From Eubacteriaceae bacterium (lineage in GTDB: Bacteria; Bacillota; Clostridia; Oscillospirales; Acutalibacteraceae): a DNA stretch of 64,000 nt. The notes under the pieces are model-generated. The model was not told the origin of the DNA and did not search any database. It saw nothing but the letters and a program-made list of their open reading frames with translations. The DNA is taken from the NCBI GenBank assembly GCA_021770095.1, contig JAETRQ010000005.1, forward strand, positions 124,001-188,000, in the 5' to 3' direction. This document shows, one piece after another, positions 45,201-53,275 of this stretch (its first letter is position 1; each line of letters begins with the position of its first letter). Both the position numbers and the translations under genes were made by a program.

Positions 45201-45768
45201 CAACAGGCAGCATGGTCATATGGAAGCAGTCGGATATGATATGTACCTCAAACTGCTTGAAGAAGCCGTGTCTATTGAAAAAGGTGAATTGAATGAAGAT
45301 GAACCTGAAGAAAAAGAATGCCTTATTGATGTGGCGATTGATGCTCATATTCCGGAGACATATATTATTTCTACTTCTCAGCGCCTTGAAATGTATAAAC
45401 GAATTGCAAATATTAAAAATGATGACGATGCAAATGATGTTTATGATGAATTGACAGACAGATTCGGCGCTCCGCCGTCGGCAGTCTGGGGACTTGTTGA
45501 AATTGCACTTTTAAGGAATATGGCAATGTCAAACGGAGTTACTGAGGTTGTGCAGAGGAATGGTTCACTTCTCTTTTATGCACAGGATATTGATGTAAGA
45601 ACCGTTGCCATTCTCAATGCCTTTATGAAAGGGCGTGTTACTCTTTCTGCCGGTAAAAAGCCGTATATTGCTGTTAAACTTTCTCCCGATGAGGCAACGC
45701 TGGAGACTTTGAGAGAAGTTTTAAAAGTTATGCAGCAGTCAAAAGAACATAATAACAAAGAATCTTAA
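42295..45768 (+). CDS. mfd: Transcription-repair coupling factor Mfd
   Basis: Superfamily 2 translocase that removes stalled RNA polymerase and recruits UvrA, 1157 residues. The UvrB-like N-terminal domain (1-300) contains FAIRGGIIDLFPP; the RNA-polymerase-interaction domain is around 480-545 (LDELSVGDYIVHNIHGIG). The RecG-like motor has Walker A GDVGFGKTE near 638, DEEQRFG near 737, LSATPIPRTLNMAM and GRVGRSSRRAYAY, and a TRCF regulatory domain closes the protein. AAAGGAG lies 7 bases before the ATG. Confidence 0.96.
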   Translation: MSCFSNEFNKSKEFISLSQSIDKHRAPVGAIGLSDVSKCFLIHSLCEKGNKAFVITADEATAVKVQESLSTLQDGVLLYPSREMTFVEVAGVSHEFEHIRLGVLSRILHGDYSAVVMSVNAALQYTMPPQELRAKTFSISVDDTVHIDDLSKKLVFAGYTKYDQVDGTSQFAIRGGIIDLFPPFLDEPVRIELWGDTVDTISLFDIYTQRRNKKLDSIEITPASEVLFDDNQKLIDKIETVAKSLKGKAIKAREKLYADCDKLREGTSLNCLDKYLPLCYDSKGIFDYFEGNLFVFESAKVKERCIKHEKLNLEDLKWFVEDGTLCKGLDKFSLSFDELVCLYEQNKAIYLDSLPRGSFDTPVNHLANFVVQSFNAWNGTLSQLKDELFGLVKGGYTVCIMAGTARGAKALCDDIIDMGYDAVFFEKIPNAFQLNRIHVIPGTMFAGFRSSEIKFALITYSKSSQAKKKHKKVSSKNAIHSLDELSVGDYIVHNIHGIGIFEGINALEINKVKKDYIKISYAKGDTLYVPVTQLDLVSKYIGPKEDTKVKINRLGGTEWKKTKAKVRSSVKDMAKELIALYAKRMSTPGYAFMEDTDLQRDFELRFEYEETDDQLRCAEEIKRDMQRKAPMDRLLCGDVGFGKTEVALRAVFKCVVEGKQCAILVPTTVLAMQHFRTALKRFETYPIHVEMVSRFVTPAKQKEILKRLADGNVDVLIGTHKLLGKNIQFKDLGLLIVDEEQRFGVAQKEKIKEKFPRVDVLTLSATPIPRTLNMAMSGIRDMSLLEEAPGERQPVQTYVVEYDNDIVVEAMEREINRGGQCYYLHNNVETIEHKAMQIKKALPEARVGIAHGKMTEEKLSSVWKDLLSGDIDILVCTTIIETGVDVPNCNTLIIENADRMGLAQLHQIRGRVGRSSRRAYAYFTFTRGKELTDIAKRRLEAIREYTEFGSGFKIALRDLEIRGAGSILGNRQHGHMEAVGYDMYLKLLEEAVSIEKGELNEDEPEEKECLIDVAIDAHIPETYIISTSQRLEMYKRIANIKNDDDANDVYDELTDRFGAPPSAVWGLVEIALLRNMAMSNGVTEVVQRNGSLLFYAQDIDVRTVAILNAFMKGRVTLSAGKKPYIAVKLSPDEATLETLREVLKVMQQSKEHNNKES

Positions 45769-45773
45769 TTTAA

Positions 45774-45810
45774 AATCAGGGCGGAATATTCTGCCCTGAT
45801 TATTCTTTTA
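45774..45810 (+). terminator. Terminator after mfd
   Basis: Nine-bp stem AATCAGGGC/GCCCTGATT with a 10-base loop and an ATTCTTTTA tail. Confidence 0.85.
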
Positions 45811-45842
45811 TCATTTTTTTGTGCATACATATTATTGGTGAT

Positions 45843-46106
45843 ATGATGAAAAAAATAAATGTGAAAGAAAAATTGAAACCAAAAGATTTTGACTATTTTT
45901 TCGGCAAACCAAGGATTGAAATGAGCGGCAGCGAATGTCTGGTTGACGGATTGCAGAGTATAGTTGAGTATTCTGATACAAAAATAATTGTCAGTCTCGG
46001 CAGTCAGATCATAACTTTTTTCGGTGATGATTTGCATATTAATTCCTTCACCCGCGAAGGTGCGGTGGTTGAAGGTAATATTATTTCAATGGAGTTTTCA
46101 AGTTGA
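45843..46106 (+). CDS. yqfC: Sporulation protein YqfC (YabP/YqfC family)
   Basis: An 87-residue protein that resembles YqfC: KPRIEMSGSECLVDGLQSIVEYSDTKIIVSLGSQIITFFGDDL is the compact YabP/YqfC domain, and the pairing with yqfD at a 4-base overlap is the usual order. In Bacillus subtilis these genes are expressed in the mother cell and act during mid to late sporulation. The ATG-ATG pair at 45843-45848 follows GGTGAT; a further in-frame TTG upstream is not preceded by a site. Confidence 0.88.
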   Translation: MMKKINVKEKLKPKDFDYFFGKPRIEMSGSECLVDGLQSIVEYSDTKIIVSLGSQIITFFGDDLHINSFTREGAVVEGNIISMEFSS

Positions 46107-47071
46107 TAAAATTATTCAGATGGATTTTGGGGTATGTAAAATTCACTTTCAGCGGTGGATTTTATGAGAACTTTCTGACCGATTGCTTTTCGGATGGTAT
46201 TGATATTCATGATGTTGCACTTAATGATGACGGCTTTTCTGCTTATTGCAATATCAAAGTCTATAAAAAACTCCATAAGTATGCTTTTAAACACGGCGGA
46301 GTTGTGAAAATAAGGAAAAAATACGGACTGCCGTTCATAACAGGTCCGCTCAAAAACAGAATAGGTTTTTTTGTCGGTATGGTTATGTTTGTTTTTCTGT
46401 TGTCATTTTTAGGCTCATTTGTATGGAATGTTGAGGTAACAGGAAACAATCGAATCAGTACAGCAACAGTTTTGTCTTATCTTGAAAATAATAATCTTAA
46501 ATCGGGTGTGATGTGGAGCAGTGTTGACAGGGATAATATCGCGTGGGATATGATGAGTGATTTTGATGACATATCTTGGGTGCATATCAACAAAATCGGA
46601 ACAACTGCAAGGATTGAAATCAATGAAACAAGTGTTAAACCTGATAAGGATGAGGAAAAACTTCAGGGCATCAATATATACAGAAAAGAACTTGAAACAC
46701 AGGCTTATCGGGAACAAAAGGATATGGCGGTAAAAACACGAAAAACTTATAAATCTCTCAGATTCTTTTCCATATCCATTCCGCTTTATCTGAAAAGGCA
46801 GTCGGGGGATATTACAGAGGAGAGCAGCAAATTTTTAACAATTAAAGATACTGAATTGCCAATAGGTATCAATACCTATGATGAAGTGTTTTATTCATCA
46901 GTGCCGAGAACACTGGATGATGATGAATTAACAAAGCTTGCAAGGCAAAAATTATCGTATCTTGAGCAGCAGGAATTTGACGGTTTTGAAGTTATTAATA
47001 AAACGGAAGATGTTCAGATTGACGACGATAAATGCATTATAAAATCCTCCTACATTATCAGAAGAAAATGA
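46103..47071 (+). CDS. yqfD: Sporulation protein YqfD
   Basis: A 322-residue sporulation-specific membrane protein. It starts with TTG at 46103, overlapping the yqfC stop (TTGA), with GGAG 11 bases upstream. One strong membrane segment lies at about residues 93-115 (FFVGMVMFVFLLSFLGSFVW), followed by NVEVTGNNRISTATVLSYLENNNLKSG, a POTRA/FtsQ-like pattern seen in this family, and an external C-terminal domain. Its presence together with coat genes supports a spore-forming host. Confidence 0.88.
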   Translation: MIKLFRWILGYVKFTFSGGFYENFLTDCFSDGIDIHDVALNDDGFSAYCNIKVYKKLHKYAFKHGGVVKIRKKYGLPFITGPLKNRIGFFVGMVMFVFLLSFLGSFVWNVEVTGNNRISTATVLSYLENNNLKSGVMWSSVDRDNIAWDMMSDFDDISWVHINKIGTTARIEINETSVKPDKDEEKLQGINIYRKELETQAYREQKDMAVKTRKTYKSLRFFSISIPLYLKRQSGDITEESSKFLTIKDTELPIGINTYDEVFYSSVPRTLDDDELTKLARQKLSYLEQQEFDGFEVINKTEDVQIDDDKCIIKSSYIIRRK

Positions 47072-47096
47072 GAATACACCTTGAAAGGTATATTCT
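47071..47096. promoter_or_regulatory. 26-bp inverted repeat upstream of uxuA
   Basis: AGAATACACCTT and AAGGTATATTCT are separated by GA, one mismatch in 12. No T-tract follows, so it is not a classical terminator. Its place 51 bases before uxuA makes it a candidate operator for a hexuronate regulator, or the yqfD 3' hairpin. Confidence 0.45.
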
Positions 47097-47146
47097 GTTA
47101 TGATAAAATAATAAATATTATTATACGTAAAGGGGATGTGTAAATA

Positions 47147-48229
47147 ATGCAAATGACTTTCCGTTGGTTTGGTGCCCAGAAAGACACAATTTCTCTTGAA
47201 CAAATCAAACAGATACCGGGAGTAGTCGGCGTTGTTCCTGCTCTGCATTATCTTCCTGCGGGTGAAGCGTGGGAAATGGATGATGTTCAAAAGATGTATG
47301 ACGAAATTACTGCGTCAGGTTTAACGATGGAATGTATTGAGAGCGTGAATGTTCATGAGGATATTAAACTCGGTCTTCCGTCTCGTGATAAATGGATAGA
47401 AAATTATAAAACATCAATAAGAAATCTTGCAAAAGTCGGTGTTAAAGTTATTTGTTATAACTTTATGCCGGTATTTGACTGGACAAGAACAGACCTCTAT
47501 ATGCCGCTGCCTGATGGATCAACATGCCTTTGTTATGACGGCAAACAAGTTGAAGGCAAGTCACCTGAGGATATGTTCAAAGAAATTGATGATCATTCAA
47601 ACGGCTACGCTATGCCCGGTTGGGAAAGTGAGCGTATGGGTGAAATCAAGGATTTGTTTGAAAAATATAAAGATATAACATCTGATGACCTTTGGGAAAA
47701 TTTAAAATATTTTCTTGAGGCAATTATTCCTGTTTGTGAGGAATGTGATGTTAAAATGGCAATCCATCCTGATGATCCGCCATGGCCGATATTCGGTTTG
47801 CCGAGAATTATTACAGGCAAGGCTGCTATTGAAAAACTCTTTAATATGGTACCGAGCAAATATAATGGTATAACCCTTTGCACAGGTTCACTCGGTGCAA
47901 GTCCTGATAATGACATAGTGGATATTATTAAAACAGCAAAAGACAGAATATATTTTGCACATCTTCGCAATGTCTCAATCAATAACCAGTGGTTCAACGA
48001 AACTGCACACGAAAGCAGTGCAGGCTCACTGGATATGTATGAGATTGTTAAGGCACTTCAGGAAGTTGGTTTTGATGGATATGTACGTCCTGACCATGGC
48101 AGAATGATTTGGGGTGAAGTGGCACGTCCGGGTTATGGACTTTATGACAGAGCACTCGGTGTGTGTTATCTGAACGGACTATGGGAAGCAGTTGAGAAAG
48201 GCAGAAAGGAAAAAAAGCATAATGTTTAA
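47147..48229 (+). CDS. uxuA: Mannonate dehydratase
   Basis: Converts D-mannonate to 2-keto-3-deoxygluconate in glucuronate catabolism, metal dependent. The 360 residues contain the UxuA landmarks FRWFGAQKDTISLEQIKQIPGVVGVVPALH at the start, the metal site AIHPDDPPWPIFGLPRI, LCTGSLGASPDND, FAHLRNV and the RPDHGRMIWGE end. AAAGGGG lies 12 bases upstream. The stop lies 8 bases inside the next gene, an SDR oxidoreductase, and a GH30 hydrolase follows, giving a pathway from polymer to 2-keto-3-deoxygluconate. Confidence 0.95.
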   Translation: MQMTFRWFGAQKDTISLEQIKQIPGVVGVVPALHYLPAGEAWEMDDVQKMYDEITASGLTMECIESVNVHEDIKLGLPSRDKWIENYKTSIRNLAKVGVKVICYNFMPVFDWTRTDLYMPLPDGSTCLCYDGKQVEGKSPEDMFKEIDDHSNGYAMPGWESERMGEIKDLFEKYKDITSDDLWENLKYFLEAIIPVCEECDVKMAIHPDDPPWPIFGLPRIITGKAAIEKLFNMVPSKYNGITLCTGSLGASPDNDIVDIIKTAKDRIYFAHLRNVSINNQWFNETAHESSAGSLDMYEIVKALQEVGFDGYVRPDHGRMIWGEVARPGYGLYDRALGVCYLNGLWEAVEKGRKEKKHNV

Positions 48230-49073
48230 ACATGAAAATTTAAAAGGCAAGGTGGCTGTTGTTACAGGCGGCGGCGGGGTTCTTTGTGCGTCCTTTGCAA
48301 AGACTCTTGCACAGCAGGGCTGTAAGGTTGCAGTACTCGATTTGAATAAAGAAGCAGCACAAAAATGTGCTGATGAAATCAATGCAAACGGCGGACAGGC
48401 TATTGCTGTTGCCTGCAATGTTCTTGAAATAGATTCAATGGAACAGGCGAGAGCAGAGATTAATGAAAAATTCGGAACCTGTGATATTCTCCTCAATGGT
48501 GCAGGCGGTAATAATCCAAAGGGTACTACGACCAAAGATACCCTTGAGAAAGTTGACCTTGTTCAAAAAGATGAAAATATTAAAACATTTTTTGATTTGG
48601 ATCCAAATGGTATCAGTTTTGTATTCAATCTCAATTTTCTTGGAACGCTTATTCCTACGCAGGTATTTGCAAAGGATATGGCTGAGAAAGAAAAGGGAAC
48701 CATTATTATGGTAACTTCTATGAACGCTTATCGTCCGCTTACCCGTATACCTGCTTACAGTGCCGCAAAAGCTGCTGTTAAGAACTTTACGGAGTGGATG
48801 GCTGTTCATTTTGCGCCGCTCGGTATAAGAGTAAATGCGATTGCTCCGGGATTTTTCTCTACCAAGCAAAATGCTGCACTTCTCTGGAATGAAGACGGCA
48901 CTCCTACTGAACGTACAGGAAAAATTCTTGCAGCAACGCCTATGGACAGATTCGGCGAACCCGAGGAACTTGCAGGAACTTTACTTTTCCTTTGTGATGA
49001 TGAATATTCAGGTTTTATAACAGGTGTGAATATCGCTGTTGACGGCGGCTTCAATGCTTATTCCGGAGTTTAA
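48222..49073 (+). CDS. SDR oxidoreductase, probable D-mannonate (fructuronate) dehydrogenase
   Basis: NAD(P)-dependent short-chain dehydrogenase of 283 residues. It has TGGGGVLCASFAKTLA as cofactor loop, NGAGGN, and the catalytic S...Y-x-x-x-K as MVTSMNAYRPLTRIPAYSAAKAAV (Ser, Tyr and Lys visible), followed by GIRVNAIAPGFFST. Overlap with uxuA by 8 bases strongly suggests it reduces fructuronate to mannonate, replacing the unrelated UxuB. The ATG at 48222 follows AAAGGA; an upstream frame extension lies within uxuA. Confidence 0.85.
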   Translation: MFKHENLKGKVAVVTGGGGVLCASFAKTLAQQGCKVAVLDLNKEAAQKCADEINANGGQAIAVACNVLEIDSMEQARAEINEKFGTCDILLNGAGGNNPKGTTTKDTLEKVDLVQKDENIKTFFDLDPNGISFVFNLNFLGTLIPTQVFAKDMAEKEKGTIIMVTSMNAYRPLTRIPAYSAAKAAVKNFTEWMAVHFAPLGIRVNAIAPGFFSTKQNAALLWNEDGTPTERTGKILAATPMDRFGEPEELAGTLLFLCDDEYSGFITGVNIAVDGGFNAYSGV

Positions 49074-49102
49074 TAAAGTTATTTGTTTGACAGGAGCGTA
49101 TT

Positions 49103-50707
49103 ATGTCAAATTTAAAAAAAGCAATTTTGATTGTGATTGCTATTCTTATTGTGGTATTAATAGGTGTCGGTGCATACTTATGGTTCGGTGTTGTCGGCAT
49201 TGATGAAAAACGAATATACAGTGAAAGTAAAATTGTGGACGAAAATGTGAATACAGGTAAAACGGTTCTTGATGAAACTGCAACCTATCAGGTGATGAAC
49301 GGTTTTGGTGCATCGGCATGCTGGTGGAGTCAGGATGTCGGCAGTTGGGAAAACTGTGACGATATTATGGCGCTCCTTTATGATAAAGAAAAGGGTATCG
49401 GACTTAATATTTATCGCTATAATCTCGGTGCAGGTTCAAAAGGTGATAATCACATACTGACTGAAAACAGGGCAACCGAATGTTTTATGAAAGACAGTTC
49501 AGGTACATATGATTTTGAAAGCACAGATATTTCCGCAAAAGAGTGTCTTAATCTTGCAAAAAAACATGCAGGTGATGATTTGAGAGTAACACTTTTCTGT
49601 AACAGTCCGCCTGTATTTTTGACCAAGAATGGTGCAGGATATGGTGCTCCGCTTAAAGAAGATGAAGAATGGGTAACAAATCTTGATTCGTCAAATTATC
49701 AGGCTTTTGCAGATTATTGTTATACCTGTACTGAACATTTTATAAACGAGGGTTACAGGGTGACAGATATTTCGCCTGTTAATGAGCCTCAGTACAGTTG
49801 GGCGGCGTGGTATAATGACGACGCAACGTATTCCGTTAATCAGGAAGGCTGCCATTATTCCAAGACCGAGACAAGAGATTTGCTCAAAGTTATGGTCAAC
49901 AGGTTTTCAGAAACAGATGTTGAAAAAAATGGCTGTAGGGTGTCTATGTTTGAGTCAGGTTCTGCCGAAGGCAAGGATTCTTCCTGTGCGGCGTATTACG
50001 ATTGTATTCTCGGCAAAGGGCCTAAATATGTGTTCAGAAATAAAATACTGAGGGATTATTTTGATTCGGTAAGTGTTCATTCTTATTGGTCATCAACTGA
50101 AGATAAAGAAAAGGCTGCTCAGTATCTTTCATCAAAATATTCAACATATGATGTTGCCGCAACAGAATATTGTCAGATGACAAATGACGAAAATACCGGT
50201 GTGTTTGACCTTATTTCTGCAGAAAAAGACGGCACAAACGGTATGACTATTGATTACGGTGTTGCAATGGCAAAAGTTATTGTTGATGATTTAACCATTC
50301 TCAATGCAAAAGAATGGGATTGGTGGACTGCATGTTCTTATGGTGTTTATCCTGACGGTTTGATTTATCTCAATCCTGATAATCACGATGATATACAGTT
50401 GTCAAAAAGATTCTGGTGTCTGGGTAACTTCTCACGTTTTATTGATGAGGGGGCAACAAGGATTGCCGGCAGCAGCGGAGTTGACGGCGTGTCAAGTTGT
50501 GCGTTTGTAAATCCAAATAATAAGACCGTTGTTGTTTACGTCAACAATACACCTGAGGACAAAAATACACGGATTACCACAACAGGTGATTATGAAGTTT
50601 ATACAACAAGTGATAAGTATGACTTGGAAAAGACCGCAGACGGTACAGCAGGTGATGTGAATGTTGAACTCCCGTCAATGAGTGTAGTAACCGTTATATA
50701 TAAGTAA
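49103..50707 (+). CDS. Membrane-anchored GH30 glycoside hydrolase
   Basis: A 534-residue GH30 (clan A) enzyme held at the outside by one N-terminal membrane segment (about 6-28). Family features: YQVMNGFGASACWWSQ, NIYRYNLGAGS, the acid/base E228 in SPVNEPQ and the nucleophile E355 in AATEYCQM, then a small C-terminal beta-sandwich (from about 430). Clan members include glucuronoxylanases, beta-1,6-glucanases, galactanases and glucosylceramidases. The uxuA-SDR neighbours favour a glucuronate-bearing substrate such as glucuronoxylan, but this is inference from context. Confidence 0.85.
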   Translation: MSNLKKAILIVIAILIVVLIGVGAYLWFGVVGIDEKRIYSESKIVDENVNTGKTVLDETATYQVMNGFGASACWWSQDVGSWENCDDIMALLYDKEKGIGLNIYRYNLGAGSKGDNHILTENRATECFMKDSSGTYDFESTDISAKECLNLAKKHAGDDLRVTLFCNSPPVFLTKNGAGYGAPLKEDEEWVTNLDSSNYQAFADYCYTCTEHFINEGYRVTDISPVNEPQYSWAAWYNDDATYSVNQEGCHYSKTETRDLLKVMVNRFSETDVEKNGCRVSMFESGSAEGKDSSCAAYYDCILGKGPKYVFRNKILRDYFDSVSVHSYWSSTEDKEKAAQYLSSKYSTYDVAATEYCQMTNDENTGVFDLISAEKDGTNGMTIDYGVAMAKVIVDDLTILNAKEWDWWTACSYGVYPDGLIYLNPDNHDDIQLSKRFWCLGNFSRFIDEGATRIAGSSGVDGVSSCAFVNPNNKTVVVYVNNTPEDKNTRITTTGDYEVYTTSDKYDLEKTADGTAGDVNVELPSMSVVTVIYK

Positions 50708-50718
50708 GTTTTAATGCG

Positions 50719-50744
50719 CCCTAAGAACAATATTGTTCTTAGGG
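50719..50744 (+). terminator. Terminator after the GH30 gene
   Basis: A perfect 26-bp palindrome, CCCTAAGAACAAT and its complement with no loop as written, followed by TTGCTTTAT. Confidence 0.8.
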
Positions 50745-50799
50745 TTGCTTTATGCTATAATTTGGATAAATATATAATTGAAATTTGTGAGGATGTGTC

Positions 50800-50838
50800 A
50801 TGATAGATACAAGATGCGGATTTCTATTCATTGCATAG
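50800..50838 (+). pseudogene. Twelve-codon remnant of a DUF3795 gene start
   Basis: A GAGGATG site is followed by ATG at 50800 and the frame MIDTRCGFLFIA, then TAG. The first seven residues are the characteristic start of DUF3795 zinc-binding proteins (M-I-D/E-x-R-C-G), after which the gene is lost. A TATAAT (50755-50760) upstream may be its old promoter. Short enough that chance cannot be excluded; a tiny leader peptide is an alternative. Confidence 0.4.
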
Positions 50839-50860
50839 AAGGAAAATAATTTGATATATA

Positions 50861-50897
50861 ACAATAAAGCCACGGATAAAATCCGTGGCTTTATTGT
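50861..50897. terminator. Bidirectional terminator before yfbR
   Basis: Seventeen-bp perfect stem with a 3-base AAA loop (50861-50877 and 50881-50897). It ends the minus-strand hisS-aspS-yfbR unit and any plus-strand read-through. Confidence 0.93.
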
Positions 50898-50902
50898 TAT
50901 AT

Positions 50903-51487
50903 TTATTTTGTATGCTCGTCAAGAGTGAGGTAATACCCGTTAAGGAAATTTTCTTTGAAATATTTTACTTCATCCAGTTCAATTTCATTTATCCGTTTTT
51001 CCTGCATTTCGAGTGCTTTTGAGAACTCTTTGTTCCCCATTCTGTCCTCTTCAATGCATTTTATCAATGCACTGATTTTGTCAGCAGCCTTGACAAGTTT
51101 CCATAATTCTTCATCTTTTTCATCTTTATGGAATAAAGGATAATAATCATCTCTGAACTCTTCCGGCAGCATTGCAAGGAGTCTGTCACCTGCAGTTTCT
51201 TCAATATCTTTATATACATTTTTGATACTGTCATTATAATATTTAACCGGAGTCGGCATATCACCGGTGATAACTTCCGTCGTATCATGATATAAAGCAA
51301 GCAGGCATGCACGCTGTGCATCATAGTTTTTGCCGAATTTCTTATTGCCGATCAGTGCCAGCGCATGTGCAATAACTGCAACGTTATGGCTGTGTTCTGC
51401 AATATTTTCTTTTTGTGTGTTGCGCATTAAAGCCCATCTGTCAATGAGCTTCATACGGTTAACCATAGCAAAAAAATTGCTATTCAT
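50903..51487 (-). CDS. yfbR: 5'-deoxynucleotidase YfbR-like HD protein
   Basis: HD-domain phosphohydrolase of 194 residues that removes phosphate from dNMPs in pyrimidine salvage. The metal ligands are visible: RW..MRN, H and HSHN in ENIAEHSHNVAVIAH, HDTTEVITGD, and a late D in KAADKISA. The ATG at 51485-51487 has AAAGGTGG 9 bases upstream, inside the end of aspS (8-base overlap). The HD pattern A-E-H-S-x-x-V-A ... H-D-x-x-E is that of YfbR rather than of Rel or tRNA nucleotidyltransferases. Confidence 0.9.
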   Translation of the reverse strand: MNSNFFAMVNRMKLIDRWALMRNTQKENIAEHSHNVAVIAHALALIGNKKFGKNYDAQRACLLALYHDTTEVITGDMPTPVKYYNDSIKNVYKDIEETAGDRLLAMLPEEFRDDYYPLFHKDEKDEELWKLVKAADKISALIKCIEEDRMGNKEFSKALEMQEKRINEIELDEVKYFKENFLNGYYLTLDEHTK

Positions 51488-53270
51488 TATCAGCATCCAC
51501 CTTTGCAATATTTATTCCGAGTTCGTCGAGCTGAATATCATCAATTGTGCTTGGTGCACCGCTCATTAATTCACTTGCATTCTGTACTTTAGGGAAGGCA
51601 GTAACATCCCTGAGACTGTCGGCACCGCAGATAATCATTGCCAGTCTGTCAAGGCCGATACCCATACCACCGTGCGGAGGTGAGGCATAATGATATGCTT
51701 CAACAAGGAAACCGAATTTTGCATCAATTTCATCCTGCTCCATACCAAGAAGTTCAAACATTTTGTTCTGCAGTTCGCAGTCGGTAATTCTCATTGAACC
51801 TGAAGAAAGTTCGGTGCCGTTGAGCACAAGGTCAAATGCTTTTGCTCTTACTTTGCCTTTGTCAGTATCAAGATATTCAATACATTCTTCCATTGGCATA
51901 GTGAACGGATGGTGCATTGCAACCCATTCGCCTGTTTCTTCATCCTGTTCAAAGAACGGCATTTCCGTAATCCACAGATAGTTCCATTTATTCTGAGGGA
52001 TAATATCAAGTTCTTTTGCTACTATAAGTCTGAGTGAACCAAGGATTGAAAGAGCAGATGATGTTTTATCAGAGATTATGAATACGCAGTCGCCTTTTTC
52101 TGCACCGAGTTGGGCAATAAGGTCAGCCAGTTCATTACCCTTAAGGAATTTGTTGAAAGAACAATTTGGTTCTTCATCTGCCCAGCGGATATAAGCCAGT
52201 CCTTTTGCACCGATACCCTTGGCATGGTCGGTGAGCTTGTCAATTTTCTTTCTTGTATAAGTTTGTGCGGCATTTTTAGCAACAATTGCTTTTACGCTTC
52301 CGCCGTCTGCAATTGCATTTTTGAATACAACAAAATCGGTTTTATCTGCCCAATCCGTAATGTCTTCAATCAGCATATCGAATCTTGTATCAGGCTTGTC
52401 GGAACCGTATTTTTCCATAGCCTGTGCAAAAGTCATTCTCGGCAAAGGCATAGGAATGTCAACATTGACAGTTTCTTTCATAAGTGTTGATATAAAACCT
52501 TCAGCCATATCCATAATATCGTCCGTATCAACAAATGACATTTCAAGGTCAATCTGTGTGAATTCAGGCTGACGGTCTGCTCTCAAATCCTCATCTCTGA
52601 AACAGCGCGCAAGCTGAATATATCGGTCAAATCCGGCTACCATACAAAGTTGTTTGTATATCTGAGGGGATTGCGGAAGAGCATAAAACTTGCCGTTGTG
52701 TACACGGCTGGGTACAACATAATCCCTTGCACCTTCAGGTGTGGATTTAATCATCATAGGTGTTTCAATTTCAATGAAATCATTGTCATAAAAATAATCC
52801 CTTGCAATTTTTGCAATCTTATGACGCATCAGGATATTTTGTGTGAGTTTCTGATTTCTTAAGTTGAGGTAACGGTATTTAAGAGTTGTTTCATCGCCTA
52901 CTTTTTCACTGTTAACGATTTCAAACGGTGGGGTTTGTGATTTTGATATAATTCTGAACTCTTTAACGCTGATTTCAATATCACCGGTAGGGAGGTCTTT
53001 ATTTTTGCTCTCACGTTCACATACCGTACCGACAAGTGCTGCAACATATTCTGCTCTGACAGACTGTGCCTTTGCAAACACGTCTCTGTCGGTTGTATCG
53101 TTAAAAGAAAGCTGGATGATTCCCGTTCGGTCTCTTAAATCAATGAATATAAGATTACCAAGGTCACGCTGTCTTTGGCACCAACCGAAAAGTGTTACCT
53201 CTTTACCGACATCACTGATACGCAAGTCAGAACAGTAATGTGTTCTTTTAAGTCCTTTAATTGTTTCCAT
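51480..53270 (-). CDS. aspS: Aspartyl-tRNA synthetase, bacterial type
   Basis: Class IIb synthetase of 596 residues. OB-fold anticodon domain (1-110), motif 1 and the QSPQIYKQLCM flipping loop with ARCFRDEDLRADRQPEFTQIDLEMSF (motif 2), the bacterial GAD insertion (about 290-420), and motif 3 as GMGIGLDRLAM. The 5-base gap to hisS upstream and the overlap with yfbR downstream make one operon. The hisS-aspS order is common in Firmicutes. No T-box leader is seen. Confidence 0.96.
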   Translation of the reverse strand: METIKGLKRTHYCSDLRISDVGKEVTLFGWCQRQRDLGNLIFIDLRDRTGIIQLSFNDTTDRDVFAKAQSVRAEYVAALVGTVCERESKNKDLPTGDIEISVKEFRIISKSQTPPFEIVNSEKVGDETTLKYRYLNLRNQKLTQNILMRHKIAKIARDYFYDNDFIEIETPMMIKSTPEGARDYVVPSRVHNGKFYALPQSPQIYKQLCMVAGFDRYIQLARCFRDEDLRADRQPEFTQIDLEMSFVDTDDIMDMAEGFISTLMKETVNVDIPMPLPRMTFAQAMEKYGSDKPDTRFDMLIEDITDWADKTDFVVFKNAIADGGSVKAIVAKNAAQTYTRKKIDKLTDHAKGIGAKGLAYIRWADEEPNCSFNKFLKGNELADLIAQLGAEKGDCVFIISDKTSSALSILGSLRLIVAKELDIIPQNKWNYLWITEMPFFEQDEETGEWVAMHHPFTMPMEECIEYLDTDKGKVRAKAFDLVLNGTELSSGSMRITDCELQNKMFELLGMEQDEIDAKFGFLVEAYHYASPPHGGMGIGLDRLAMIICGADSLRDVTAFPKVQNASELMSGAPSTIDDIQLDELGINIAKVDADNE

Positions 53271-53275
53271 ATCTG

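Noticed and set aside
42295-45768. Frameshift or split in mfd because of its length
   Set aside because: All domains from the UvrB-like start to the TRCF end are in one frame and of normal size.
50719-50744. Protein-binding operator of the GH30 region
   Set aside because: A perfect 26-bp palindrome is striking, but its place just after the stop codon and the T-containing tail fit a terminator better.
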